From Bufo bufo (lineage: Eukaryota; Chordata; Amphibia; Anura; Bufonidae), in the NCBI RefSeq assembly GCF_905171765.1, contig NC_053390.1, positions 515,058,852 through 515,122,851 of the forward strand: a DNA stretch of 64,000 bases. The letters run 5' to 3'. A program made the position numbers and the translations under genes. The notes beneath the pieces are model-generated. The model had not been told where the DNA came from, did no database searches, and was given only the letters and a program-made list of their open reading frames with translations. Of the stretch, positions 1-10,384 are shown in pieces (the stretch's first letter is position 1; the number at the start of each line of letters is the position of its first letter).

Positions 1-290
1 GACAGTCCCTTTTTTTTTCACACAAGTCCTTCTGTCTCTTTTCGTACTTAAATGTCCATCTTTTTGATCTGAGGTATAGATTTGCATTACTACTAGAGAT
101 GAGCATATCGAAGTTAACGAAGTGAAATTCAATTTGAATTTCAGGAAAAATTAGATTCGCACCAAATCCGAATTTCCTCACACTTCGTGGTAACAAATCA
201 AATTTTTTCCTAAAATGGCTGCTGCACGTGTTAGGACATGGAGCAAAGAACTCTGGGAACAAGGGATCACTCACAATGCCATGCATGCAG

Positions 291-338
291 CCAATCAGCA
301 GCCAGCCAGCCACTGTGATGTCACACCCCTATAAATAG
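291..338 (+). promoter_or_regulatory. Putative Pol II promoter of hAT-1
   Basis: CCAAT box at 291-295, CRE-like TGATGTCAC at 316-324, TATA-like CTATAAATAG at 329-338. The same CCAAT-then-TATA order is found in the related copy at 22756-22802. It sits upstream of the long 5' leader and the first transposase segment. Function is inferred from motifs only. Confidence 0.5.
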
Positions 339-1085
339 CCTCAGCCATCTTGGATTCAGACATTTTCCAGTGTACTTCGTGCAGGGAGAGATGTCAGCAG
401 GCACTAGGGACAGTGCTAGGAAAGACTTCATTGTGCAAAAAAACGATTTATAAGTTCAGGGAAAGATTTGTCAAGGTGTAGGGAAAGGATAGGGAGGCAT
501 CATCCACACTATAAAAGGAGAACAGGGTGCAATAGGGGAGTGTACAGCCTGGGTAATAGGAGAGATTCTATTACACCTTGCTGCACTTATTGGGGATCCA
601 AATTGCTTTTATGTTGTTTGCACTATATGATACATCAGTAATTCCAGCAAACCTTGCTTGTGATTGGGGTGCAAGTTCTGTGATACAGCCATTTACTGGG
701 TGTATTAATAGGAAAGATACGTATGTCCTATTAGCCTTTCTGCATTGATTTTACATTATTTACCTTTTTTAGGGGGGGTTTATTATTAGGAAACAAAAGG
801 GAAAAATATAATTGCTGTTCAGCAGTGAAGTTACATTGTACTACAGCCATTTACGGGGTGTATTAATAGGGCAGAGATGTGCGTCCTATTAGCCGTCCTG
901 CGTTTACTTTACATTTTTAAACTTTTTTTTGGGGGGTGTATTAATAGAAAAAAAGATAAAAATATATGTCATAAGTGACATTCAGCGGTGAAGTTACATT
1001 GTACTACAGCCATTTCCAGGGTGTATTAATAGGATTTTACATTGTTTTACTTTTTTTAGGGGGTGTATTAATAGGAAAAAATAAA

Positions 1086-1090
<5 letters not shown>

Positions 1091-1125
<35 letters not shown>
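1091..1125. repeat. (TA)n microsatellite
   Basis: About 17 consecutive TA dinucleotides inside the hAT-1 leader. Confidence 0.9.
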
Positions 1126-1127
<2 letters not shown>

Positions 1128-1156
1128 CATTGTTACATTGTACTACAGCCATTTAC

Positions 1157-2039
1157 TAGTGATGAGCGACAGGGACAATATTAGAATTTGCAATATTTGG
1201 CAAATATTTGTCATAAATTTGCGAATTCGAGAATACCCCATTATGTTCTTGATTGCAAAAATCGGCAATGTAATATGCGAGTATTTCGCGCGCAATACAG
1301 GCGTGGGTCACTTTTGCTACATTTTTCAAGCTGCTAGAAGTTTCCTGAGACTGGAGAAAATGGTTGGCACGGCAGAACATTAAAATAGCTTTATATGCAG
1401 ATAGAGTACTCTAATATTTTCGCGAATCGGCAATTAATGATGCACATATTTTGGCGCAATACGTGCAACTTCATATTTTAGCAGGTCTGACTGCATATTA
1501 CTGATTGGTGCACTAAGAATTGTTGTGAACTTGTGACATCACAGCACTATGTCTGTAGCATGTATGTATGGACAGCAGAACCTATCACACTACCTAACAC
1601 CCTGCACTGGAATCAGCTACACTATATCATTATCTAACCTATACTGACTATCTCCCACTAACTATCTGTATTATATATATATAAGCTAACTATCTAATGT
1701 AATGACTCAGCAAAGCACAGAGCACAGCAATGACACTGCTGTCTCTCTCAGAACTGCAAAAAACAGCAGAAAATGGCTGTTGGGGAGGTTCTTATATAGT
1801 AAGGGTTAGGCAACTTTCCTATTGGTTGATAGGGATGTTGCTAAGCTCAGACAAAGACATTGCAGCCTTCTCATTGGCCCACAAGCAAGAAGCAGGGAGG
1901 GATCATGGGTTCAGATGAAAATAAATCTAGAATATTCGCGAATATGAATATATAGCACTATATTCTAAATCTTTGCGAATTCTCGAAGTGGCGATATTCG
2001 TGACTAAATTAGCAATTAAAATATTCACGCCCAACACTA
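1157..2039 (-). mobile_element. Non-autonomous hAT MITE (TAGTGATGAGC ends)
   Basis: Ends TAGTGATGAGC (1157) and GCCCAACACTA (ending 2039) are imperfect inverted repeats. The flanks are a perfect 8-bp TSD, CCATTTAC at 1149-1156 and 2040-2047. The body is rich in GAATATTCG-type subterminal motifs. The interior matches the element at 20584-22290 in the opposite orientation, including a promoter-like block. No transposase. Confidence 0.85.
1790..1879 (-). promoter_or_regulatory. Promoter-like block inside the MITE
   Basis: Read on the minus strand: two CCAAT boxes (ATTGG on the plus strand at 1873 and 1821), then the TATA-like ACTATATAAG (complement of 1791-1800). The same block is present at 20738-20824 on the plus strand. 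Confidence 0.45.
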
Positions 2040-2726
2040 CCATTTACATGGTGTAGAAAAAGAAAATATACGTACATCCCATCACCCATTCTGCAGTGAA
2101 TTGTAATTGTTATATTTTTTTTTAATGTGGTGTAGAAAAAGGAAAAAAAGGAGAAAATATGTCATAATTGGCATTCAGCGGTGAAGTTACATTGTACTAC
2201 AACCATTTACGTGGTGTATTAATAGGAAAGATACGTACGTCCTATTATCCGTTCTGCGGTGAATTGTGATTGTCATATTTCTTATTTTGGGGTGTAGAAA
2301 TAGGAAAAAGAGTACATCTTAATTGCTATTTTGTGGTGAATTGTGATAATTTTTTTGGGGGATGTAGTATATTAATCAGAATTATTTTTTTTATATATAT
2401 ATGTCTTAATTGCCGCTCAGTGGTGAAGTTACATTGTACTACAGCCATTTACGTGGTGCAGAAAAAGAAAATATACGTACGTCCCATTGCCCGTTCTACG
2501 GTGAATTGTGATTGTTATATTTTTTTTTTTGTGGTGTAGAAATAGGAAAAAGAATACGTCTTTATTGCCGTTCTGCAGTGAATTGTGTTTTTTGGTGGGG
2601 GTTTATTAATCAGAAAAAATATATACAGTATATGTCTTAATTGCTGTTCAGCGGTGAAGTAACATTGTACTACAGCTTTTTTTGGGGGGGCATTATTTTA
2701 ATTTAATTCTTCTTTTATCATACAAA

Positions 2727-3355
2727 ATGTCAGACAAACAGGTGACAGGCCCTTCAAAGGGAACGGGTAGTGGCCAAAATGTTTCTGTCGCAGGCAGCCG
2801 AAGAAGAAGGGGGTGGCAGCAGGAGTCGCAGCAAGAAGCCTAAGCTTCAGGTGTCATCTAGCGGTCGTGTCTTGACCAGAGACCCAGCGGTGCTTGAATG
2901 GTTGTCTCGGTCTTCGAGTTCGTTGCAAGTGACATCAGACACCCCCAGCCAAGAGTCGGTGGATTCTTCTGACACGATGCTTAGTTGGCATGGCCTGGAG
3001 CAGGCCCTGTGCCACCACCAGTCCTGAACCTTCATTTTCAGTTCCCCCAGCTCAAGAAGTATTATATGCCATAGGCTTGGCTCCACTTTTCAGCGAGGAC
3101 GAGCTACTAGAGGAGAGTAAACAGCTACTGCCCAGCCAAGATCTGGAGGAGACATCCGCCGCTTCCTCCGGTAGGCAAGAAGTGATGAAGGAGAGTCTCG
3201 TGGGAACATGTGCTGCAAGTGGTCAGGCTCCTGGCCCTGAGACTGTTGAGGGGGCCATCAGTGACGTGCAGACAGTAGCAGATGATGATGATGATGATGT
3301 AGCCGATAGCACTAGGGAGGTGGGTGAAGAAGGGGCTTCATCATCAGGAGAAAAG
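2727..3355 (+). pseudogene. hAT-1 transposase, N-terminal segment
   Basis: Starts at the ATG at 2727 (MSDKQVTGPSKGTGSG) and is frameshifted within 120 bases. A second frame carries SSGRVLT followed by LEWLSRS, which also occurs at 36585-36780 in hAT-2, so the segment was probably once coding. The distal part is acidic and Ser-rich, with a run of Asp codons near 3280-3297. It ends at AAAAG (3351-3355), the likely left target repeat of the LTR that follows. Homology to N-termini of ZBED-type hAT proteins is inferred from position and family resemblance, not from a catalytic motif. Confidence 0.6.
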
Positions 3356-3894
3356 TGTCACAACCAGACAGTTGAGAAGCTCTGACAGGAGCTTTCCAGA
3401 TCCTCCTCCTTGAGTTTCTTTGTTTTGGTTAAGTTCCTCATCTCGTTAGTCTATCTCAGCTGTCATGGAGTTGGACTGATTGCTGCCCTTTAAGTTCCTC
3501 CCCAGAATGCAGTAGTGTGCGGCTTATACAACTTCCTAGAGTGTGTGTGCATGCTGTTCCTAGTTCTCAGTCCACAGTCCCGAGTCGTCTGCAAGATAAG
3601 TTCTGTTTATGTATTTATGATTTTCTGTTTTCTGGATCCAGGTGACCCTGACTCCCTCCATGTCTGTGTAGGGAGCCGGTGGTCGTGTCCCCTCACTATT
3701 GTAGGGTCATCAGGTGTAAGATAGTCGAGGTATGTGGATATGCGCCCATCCACCTTTGGGGTGGTCGCATAGGCTGAGCAATAAGGGAGAGCGGCAGGTC
3801 TCTTGCAGGGGTCTCCCTTTTGTTCCTTAGTTGTGGATCCAGTGAGTCATTGTTCTTATTGTATTGTCTTGTTTCCTGTACACCATCCGTGACA
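3356..3894 (+). repeat. 5' LTR of gypsy A
   Basis: Begins TGTCACAACCAG and ends CCATCCGTGACA, 539 bp. It is clearly related to the solo LTRs at 7194-7721 and 49310-49951: shared blocks GGTGACCCTGACTCC, GGGAGCCGGTGGTCGTGTCC and the CCGTGACA end. The 5' flank AAAAG is a candidate TSD whose partner is lost. Confidence 0.75.
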
Positions 3895-3921
3895 TTATAA
3901 GCCACCAAAACCGTCTCAAGC

Positions 3922-6512
3922 ATGGATCCGGTTTCACTTTTGGCTGAGCGCTTCCAGGGTCTTTCATTGGAGGTAGCTGATCTCCGTAAGACTTTTTCTC
4001 AGTTTCAAGTGACCGGTTCAGCTTGCGTTCATGGAGTTTGTTCTGAGCCTAAGATCTCGCTCCCGGATACGTTCTCCGGGGGTAGTGAGTATTTTGCTGC
4101 GTTTTAGAGAGGCTTGCAAACTCCATTTTCGCCTTCTTCCCCATTCCTCTGGTGATGAAGAACGGAGGGTGGGGATCATTATATCGCTGCTCAGGGGTAA
4201 CGCTCAATCCTGGGCCTTTTCGCCGGAGGGGGCACGGCCCCTCCGTTCAGTGGATGAATTCTTTTTAGCCCTGGGTCAGATATATGATGATCCGGATCGT
4301 ATTGCTCTGGCTGAGTCTAGACTACGTCTGTTATGCCAGGGTAAACAATCCGCAGAGATATACTGCTCAGAATTTCGGTGATGGGCAGCTGATACTGGTT
4401 GGAATGATGCTGCACTCCGAAGTCAATTTTGCCATGGGCTTTCAGAGAGATTGAAAGATGCATTTGCCTTTCATGAGAGACCTACCTCCTTGGATTCTGC
4501 TATGTCTCAGGCCGTTCATATTGACAGGCGTCTTAGAGAGAGAGGAGAGATCTCTCCTTCCTGTCATACTCAGTCCCTGGACAGTGCAGCGGTCTCTTTC
4601 TGTGCGCAGGGGTCTCAGTCGCTGTCAGTCCCTTCTGAGCAGGAGCCCATGCAGCTGGGGTTGATTGCCTCTGACAATAGAAGATTCAGCCCGCATGGGA
4701 GGGTTTGTTTTTGTTGTGGAGGTATAAATCATTTGGCAAATGTTTGTCCCTCTAGGAGATTCAGGCAGTTTTCTGGGAGTAATAAAGAAACAAAAAGGAA
4801 AAAATCTTTTAAAAATGTTCCCTCTGTTAATATTGGCAGGGTTGAGGCGGAAATTGAAGGTTTTCCGTTTGCTTGTAGTTCCCGTTTTGTCCTGCCTGCT
4901 AGGGTGGCGCTAGAGAGCAAAAGCATTTTTTGTGAGATTTTTGTGGATAGTGGAGCAGCTGTCAATCTCATTGATAATCAATTTGCAATAACTCCTGGTT
5001 TCCAGGTATGCACTTTGGGAAAGGATATTCCTGTTTTTGCTATTGATTCCGCTCCACTTTCTCAGAAATCATTAAAGGGCATAGTTCACAATATCCGTTT
5101 AATTGTGAGTGATGCTCATGTTGAGGATGTGCCATGTTTCGTCCTTAGCGGTTTGCCTACTCCTCTAGTGTTGGGGCTACCCTGGCTCACTAAACATAAC
5201 CCCACCATTGATTGGCAAGCAAGGCAAATAAATGGTTGGAGTGACTTTTGCAGAGAGAATTGCCTCATGACATCTGTTTCTGAGGTTTCTACTAAGACTG
5301 TACCACCTTTCCTCTCTGAATTTTCGGATGTCTTCTCTGAGAGTGGAGTTCAGGATTTGCCTCCGCACAGGGAGTACGATTGCCCTATTAATCTCATCCC
5401 AGGCGCCAAGCTGCCTAAATCTCGTTTATACAATCTTTCCCAACCTGAGAGGGTCGCTATGCGTGCTTATATCTCTGAGAGTCTGAGAAAAGGACACATA
5501 CGACCCTCGAAGTCACCTGTTGCCGCTGGTTTTTTCTTTGTTAAGAAAAAAGATGGTTCTTTAAGACCTTGTCTGGATTTCAGGGAGCTGAACAGTATCA
5601 CTATTCGTGACCCTTATCCGCTTCCTCTGATCCCGGACCTGTTTAACCAGGTTGTTGGGGCTAAAGTCTTTTCCAAATTAGACCTAAGAGGGGCATACAA
5701 CCTGGTCAGGGTCAGAGAAGGAGACGAATGAAAGACGGCTTTCAATACCCCTGAGGGCCATTTTGAGAATTTGGTTATGCCTTTTGGTTTGATGAATGCC
5801 CCAGCCGTTTTTCAGCATTTCGTGAACAGCATTTTTTATAATTTAATGGGAAAATTTGTATTAGTGTATTTGGATGACATTTTGATTTTTTCTCCTGATT
5901 TCAAGACTCATAAGGAACATTTACGTCAGGTCTTGCTCATTCTGAGGGAGAATAAATTATACGCGAAACTGGAAAAATGTGTGTTTGCGGTTCCAGAAAT
6001 TCAATTTCTGGGGTTTCTTCTCTCCGCTTCTGGTTTTCGCATGGACCCCGAGAAGGTCCGCGCTGTGCTTGAGTGGGAGCTTCCTGAGAATCAGAAGGCG
6101 CTGATGCGTTTTTTGGGCTTTGCCAATTATTACAGGAAATTTATTTTGAATTATTCCTCTGTTAAACCACTCACTGATATGACCAGAAAGGGGGTAGATT
6201 TTTCTTCCTGGTCGGTAGAGGCGCGTAAGGCCTTTTCTAATATCAAGGAGAGTTTTTCTTCCGCTCCCATCCTGGTACAACCTAATATTTCGTTACCCTT
6301 CATAGTTGAGGTTGATGCTTCTGAGGTAGGGGTGGGTGCGGTCTTGTCTCAGGGTTCCTCTCCTGCTAAATGGCAACCGTGTGCCTTTTTCTCAAAGAAA
6401 CTCTCATCCGCAGAGAGAAATTATGATGTGGGAGATAGGGAATTGTTGGCCATCAAGTTGGCTTTTGAAGAATGGCGCCATTGGCTAGAGGGAGCCAGAC
6501 ACCCTATTAAAC
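3922..6512 (+). pseudogene. gypsy A gag-pol, broken and 3'-truncated
   Basis: Gag starts at ATG 3922 (MDPVSLLAERFQG). A frameshift lies near 4080-4110 and an in-frame TGA at 4379-4381. The 4451-5731 frame carries a CCHC knuckle (C-x2-C-x4-H-x4-C, about codons 85-98), the protease motif VDSGA and the first half of RT ([14 protein letters not shown]). A TGA at 5729-5731 replaces the Trp seen at this site in elements B and C. The 5771-6512 frame continues RT with the catalytic YLDD box and enters RNase H ([16 protein letters not shown]). The remainder is absent. Gag and pol lie in one frame, unlike element C. At least three disabling lesions plus the truncation make it inactive. Confidence 0.85.
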
Positions 6513-6838
6513 TCGCTACCCCAACATATCAGTTTCTCACCTACAGTGGAATCCTTCAAAAGAAACCTGAAAACCCACCTCTTCAGACAAACCTACAACC
6601 AGTGACCCTGCTGCCTCTATACCGCCATGACCAACTTCACCCACACCTACTGTGTCCTTCTCCCATACCATGTAGATTGTAAGCCCTCACGGGCAGGGCC
6701 CTCTCTCCTTCTGTACCAGTTTGTAACTTGTCTTGTTTATGATTAGTGCAATTGTCTGTATTATGTATGTATACCTCTTCTCATATGTACAGCGCTATGG
6801 AATGAATGGCGCTTTAATAATAAATAATAATAATAATA
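6513..6838 (+). mobile_element. 5'-truncated non-LTR retrotransposon tail (CR1/L2-type)
   Basis: Opens with the C-terminal end of an ORF2 (residues like FKRNLKTHLFRQTY), then a short 3' UTR including TGTACAGCGCTATGGAATGA and a terminal (TAA)n run at about 6815-6838. The FK-x-LKTHLF ending and microsatellite tail are typical of L2/CR1-clade LINEs. It joins gypsy A directly on its 5' side, which is usual for 5'-truncated LINE copies. Confidence 0.65.
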
Positions 6839-7193
6839 ACGTGCACGTGAGGCAGCGGCTAAGCCAGCAGAGTGGCAGCATGGCTGTGAGTCAGCAGGGT
6901 GGCAGCATTGAGAGGTCGGGAGACTACCGACTCTGAAAGTAGCTCTGCAGAAGTTCAAGGAGGCAGCGGTATCCAGCAGTCAGTGTGGAGGGTTGGTGGA
7001 AAAATGCCATACTCAGCAGTGTGGCAATTTTTTGTTAGGGGGCCGGAGGAAGTGAACATGGCCATTTTCCAGATTTGTGGGCAGAAGGTGAAGCGTGGCC
7101 AGGGTGCCAATGTTGGCACCACCGCCCTGCATCAACACATGCAGCGTCACCATAAAGTGACCTCGGCAACCGCTGCATCACCCAGTGGCACAC
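6839..7193 (+). pseudogene. hAT-1 transposase, BED zinc-finger segment
   Basis: The 6899-7213 frame reads SAVWQFFV, then FQICGQK, then LHQHMQRHH: the W-x-F-F, second Cys and His pair of a BED finger. The first Cys of the C-x2-C pair is Phe (TTC where TGC is expected). hAT-3 keeps both Cys (VVCTLCHQS), which supports a point mutation here. BED fingers bind DNA in hAT transposases. The segment is cut at 7193 by a solo LTR. Confidence 0.75.
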
Positions 7194-7721
7194 TGTCACC
7201 GCCAGTTCTGTGAGAAGGTCTGGCAGATATTCTTCTCTACCTCTTGCATGACGTTCTTTGTTTTGGTTTCACTTTTTCATCTCCTTTCCTTCTCCCAGGT
7301 GTCACCTATTTAGAGTAATTGTCTCCCTTTATATTCCCTTCCATACTGCCTCACTTTGCGGTTTATACTACTTCCTGGATTAGGTGTTCACTGCTGGGGG
7401 CTGCTGCTGCTGCTGTTTGCTCAGATAAGTCTTTCTTTATTTGTGTTTCCTTGCTGGCTTGATTCTAGGTGACCCTGACTCCGTCTGTATTAAGTGCAGG
7501 GAGCCGGTGGTCGTGTCCCCTCACTATTATAGGGTCTTCAGGTGTCACACAGTCTTAGGTACGTGGGCATGCAATCGTCTACCATTCAGACCCTTGCATG
7601 GGCATAGCAGTCAGGGAGAGCTCAGGTTTTATAGGGTTCACCCATATGCTCCTTAGTTTGGGATCAAGCCAGTCGGATGTTTTTTTATAAGTTCCAGCTA
7701 TCTGCAACATCATCCGTGACA
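7194..7721 (+). mobile_element. Solo LTR, Ty3/gypsy (relative of the gypsy A LTR)
   Basis: Begins TGTCACCGCCAG and ends CATCCGTGACA, 528 bp. Flanks CACAC (7189-7193) and CACGC (7722-7726) are a 5-bp TSD with one mismatch. There is no internal region, so LTR-LTR recombination is likely. It separates the BED finger from the transposase core of hAT-1. Confidence 0.8.
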
Positions 7722-9599
7722 CACGCACCCAATTTTATGCAGTCAAGTCTCCACCATCTCAGCCGAAGGGAGCTGTCTGTCCTTCCCATCATCTGCTGGT
7801 CCTGATGCTACTGCTCCTGCTCCTACTCCTCGTCAGTCATTCCGTCAGCAATCGTTCACAGGAGCAATTGCCAAGAGACAACAGTATGCGTGCACTCATC
7901 CAAAAGGCGCAGAAGCTGAATGTGCTCCTGTCCAAGTTGCTGGTGCTGCAGTCCCTCCCTTTCAAAGTGGTGGACTCTGCACCTTTCAGAGAACTGAGGG
8001 CTTGTGCTGAGCCAAGGTGGAGAGTCCCAAGCCATCATTTCTTTGTCAAAAAAGGAAGTACCAGCCCTGCACAAATATGTAGAACAGAAGGTGAGCCCAG
8101 TCCTTGAGCCTGTTGGTGTCTGCCAAAGTGCACGGCAGCGCCGAGGTGTGGAGCTTTAACTACAGTCAAGGACAACATATGTCCTTTATGGCCCACTGGG
8201 TAAATGTGGTTCCTGCCCAGCCACACCAGCAACCCATGTGACGCCGCTTCTGCGCTCACGTTCACACGCCATTGGTCTTACGACAATGTCCTCCTCTGCC
8301 TCCTCATCCTCCACCGTGTCCTCAGCCTCCACTGCAGGGACAATTCACAGTGCCCCCCCGCATACCACATGTGCAGGGCACGGCAGTGCCATGCTGTTCT
8401 GCACCTTGTTTGCCTGGGCGAATGGAGTCACACAAGGGAGGAACTGCTCCGCGTCCTTCATCAAGAAATGGAATCCTGGCTTTCTCCTCAACAACTCAAA
8501 ATCTGAACCATGGTGACCGACAACGGGAAGAACATGGTGTCGGCGCTGCGTCAAGTAGGGCTGAGCTATGCACCCTGCATGGCGCATGTGTTCAATCTAG
8601 TTGTAAAGCAGTTCATGAAGTCTTCTGCCCATCTGCATTACATCCTGAAAATGGCCAGGAAACTTTGCATGCACTTCAGCCACTCGTACACCGCAAAGCA
8701 CACCCTCCTTGAGCTGCAGCAGCAGAATGGCATCTCCCAACATAGGCTGATATGCAACATTTCCACTCGTTGGAATTCCACCCTCCCTATGTTGGACCGA
8801 CTATATGAAAAGAGAAAGGCCATAAACGATTTCTTGATGAAACAGGCAGACAGACGTAATACCCTGTGTAACTTCGATGTTAGCGAATAGCAGCTCATGC
8901 GTGACGCCTGCCGTTTGCTCGGGCCCTTTGAGGAGGCCACTTTATTTGTCAGTCGCCAGGACTACAGGATGAACAATGTCATTCCACTGATTCATGTCCT
9001 GGAATATATGCTGCTAAATCTGGCTGGCCAGGGGACAGGAGACTTGGTGACTACATCTTATGGCCACATGGGCCCTGTGGGGGCTGAACTAGAGGAGGAG
9101 GACATTTGAGCACAAGCAATAAGTAGAGAAATGGGTGTTTTTTCTATACAGGTGACAGGAGAGGAGGAGCAGGAGCAGCCAGAGGAGCTACAGGGCGATG
9201 AGGAAGTTGAGGCAGAGGACCCAGACACACCGTGGCAGTATGCAGTGGAGCTGGAGGCAGGGAGTCCCTCTGAGTCACTTGTGCAAATGGCCCGATGCAT
9301 GCTCACTTGCTTGCGTAGTGACAGCTGAATTGTCACCATTCGCCATTCGGATGACTACTAGCTCTCCACCAGTTTAGACCCTCGCAACCAGTCCAAAATG
9401 GGGGCCTTTTTCACACCCGCTGAGAGGAGGACAAACTGGACTACTATTGAGACATCCTATGTAGTCAGTTGGCGGCTGCCTATGTGCACCATCGCCCATT
9501 CTCATGCAGGTCTGCAGGGGGGCCCTCTGCGCTCACGTTCCAATGCCATGGCTGCTGGGGAGGGTTGGCAGGAGCAGTACCAGCTCCATCAGCAGCAAC
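7722..9599 (+). pseudogene. hAT-1 transposase, RNase-H-like core
   Basis: The clearest stretch is the 8510-8890 frame: VTDNGKNMVSALRQ, CMAHVFNLVVKQF and ISTRWNSTLPMLDRLYE. These are the catalytic Asp (TDNG), the C-x2-H block and the STRWNST block of hAT transposases, and hAT-3 aligns block for block (VCDNGRN, CLAHVLNLVV, VPTRWNST). Upstream, 7805-8265 holds the weaker region before the core, broken by frameshifts. Downstream, 8897-9328 holds an acidic insert. A TAG at 8888-8890 and several frame changes disable it. It ends at the TTAA at 9600 where a MITE has inserted. Confidence 0.8.
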
Positions 9600-9603
9600 T
9601 TAA

Positions 9604-10126
9604 AGGGAACCTGTCAGCGGCAAAAACCATCCCAAACTGCCAGCAGTACCTTCAAGTAGCCGGCAGTGTGTTTCTAATGATGATTTTCTTTCTGCAGTCA
9701 GATGCGGTAAAAGCAGAAAAAAAAAAACGTTCTTTTATCCCCTGAGAGTGCTATTTTCGAGACACTCTTGAAGTCAATTGGGCAGCGGCCTCCTTGCTTC
9801 AAGTCAAGGTAACCGCACCCCCTTCCCTGCCCCTTCTCCTGTGACTGACAGCCGGCTGTTCGGCAAAGCCAGCCGGCTGTCGGGCATAAGCGCTGTCAGT
9901 CACAGCGAAGGGGCAGGGAAGGGGGCACGGTTACCTTGACTTAAAGCAAGGAGGCCTCTGCCCGCTTAACTTCGAGAGTGACTCGAAAATAGCACGCTCA
10001 GGGGATAAAAGAACATTTTTTTCTGCTTTTACCGCATCTGACTGCAGGAAGAAAATCATCATTAGAAACATACTGCCGGCGTAATGTTGGTAGTTTGGTT
10101 TGGTTTTTGCCGTTAACAGGTTCCCT
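9604..10126. mobile_element. TTAA-flanked fold-back MITE
   Basis: TTAA at 9600-9603 and 10127-10130 flank inverted ends AGGGAACCTGTCAG and its complement. Almost the whole 523 bp is one long imperfect palindrome: the block with CTGCAGTCAGATGCGG, the CTCAGGGGATAAAAG block and the GGCAGGGAAGGGGG block all recur inverted around a loop near 9860-9890. TTAA targets are used by piggyBac and Kolobok transposons; which one mobilised this MITE cannot be told. Confidence 0.8.
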
Positions 10127-10130
10127 TTAA

Positions 10131-10384
10131 GTCTAGAGTCGCTGATGAACAGTTTTCTTCACCTGCCTACTGAAGAAAGTACTCACCAGCAGCAGGTAGA
10201 CATAGAGCAGAACCTGAACCAGCAGGTTGCGGCATACTTGGAGTGCACCCTGCCACCCCACATCGAAGATCCCCTGGACTACTGGGCAGCCAAACTTGAT
10301 TTGTGGCAGCAACTGGCCTAGTTTGCCCTGTACAAGCTTTCCTGCCTGGCCAGCAGTGTGGAGTGTGTTTAGTGCGGCCGGGGC
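10131..10384 (+). pseudogene. hAT-1 transposase, dimerisation segment
   Basis: The frame ending 10321 reads NQQVAAYLECTLPP, then EDPLDYWAAKLDLWQQLA, the start of the hAT C-terminal dimerisation domain (compare hAT-3 VEQYLCTPL and LFNFWVSK). It continues out of frame to a VFS-AAG-like stretch corresponding to SERVFSMAGG of hAT-3. It is cut at 10384 by the next hAT-like insertion. A TAG ends the clean frame at 10319-10321. Confidence 0.75.

Larger units (their letters stand above)
780..2690 (+). repeat. Imperfect tandem repeats in the hAT-1 5' leader
   Basis: A motif reading GTGAAGTTACATTGTACTAC followed by AGCCATTTAC recurs near 826, 988, 1130, 2184, 2425 and 2657. Each copy is followed by GGTGTATTAATAGG- or GGTGTAGAAA-like sequence and a poly-T tract. 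Units differ in length, and the array is interrupted by the MITE at 1157-2039. No coding capacity. Confidence 0.65.
3356..6512 (+). mobile_element. Ty3/gypsy element A (5' LTR plus truncated internal region)
   Basis: A 5' LTR (3356-3894) is followed by gag, protease, reverse transcriptase and the start of RNase H. The element stops abruptly in RNase H at about 6512, where a LINE tail begins. No integrase, chromodomain or 3' LTR is present. Its protein is closely related to element B: the same gag opening, similar protease and RT. It is probably an old insertion cut short by rearrangement or deletion. Confidence 0.8.

Noticed and set aside
1730..1918. 62-codon ORF shared with the minus strand of 20694-20876
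   Set aside because: The shared sequence is a promoter-like block read backwards in two copies of one MITE; similarity is explained by descent, and the copies have different ends.
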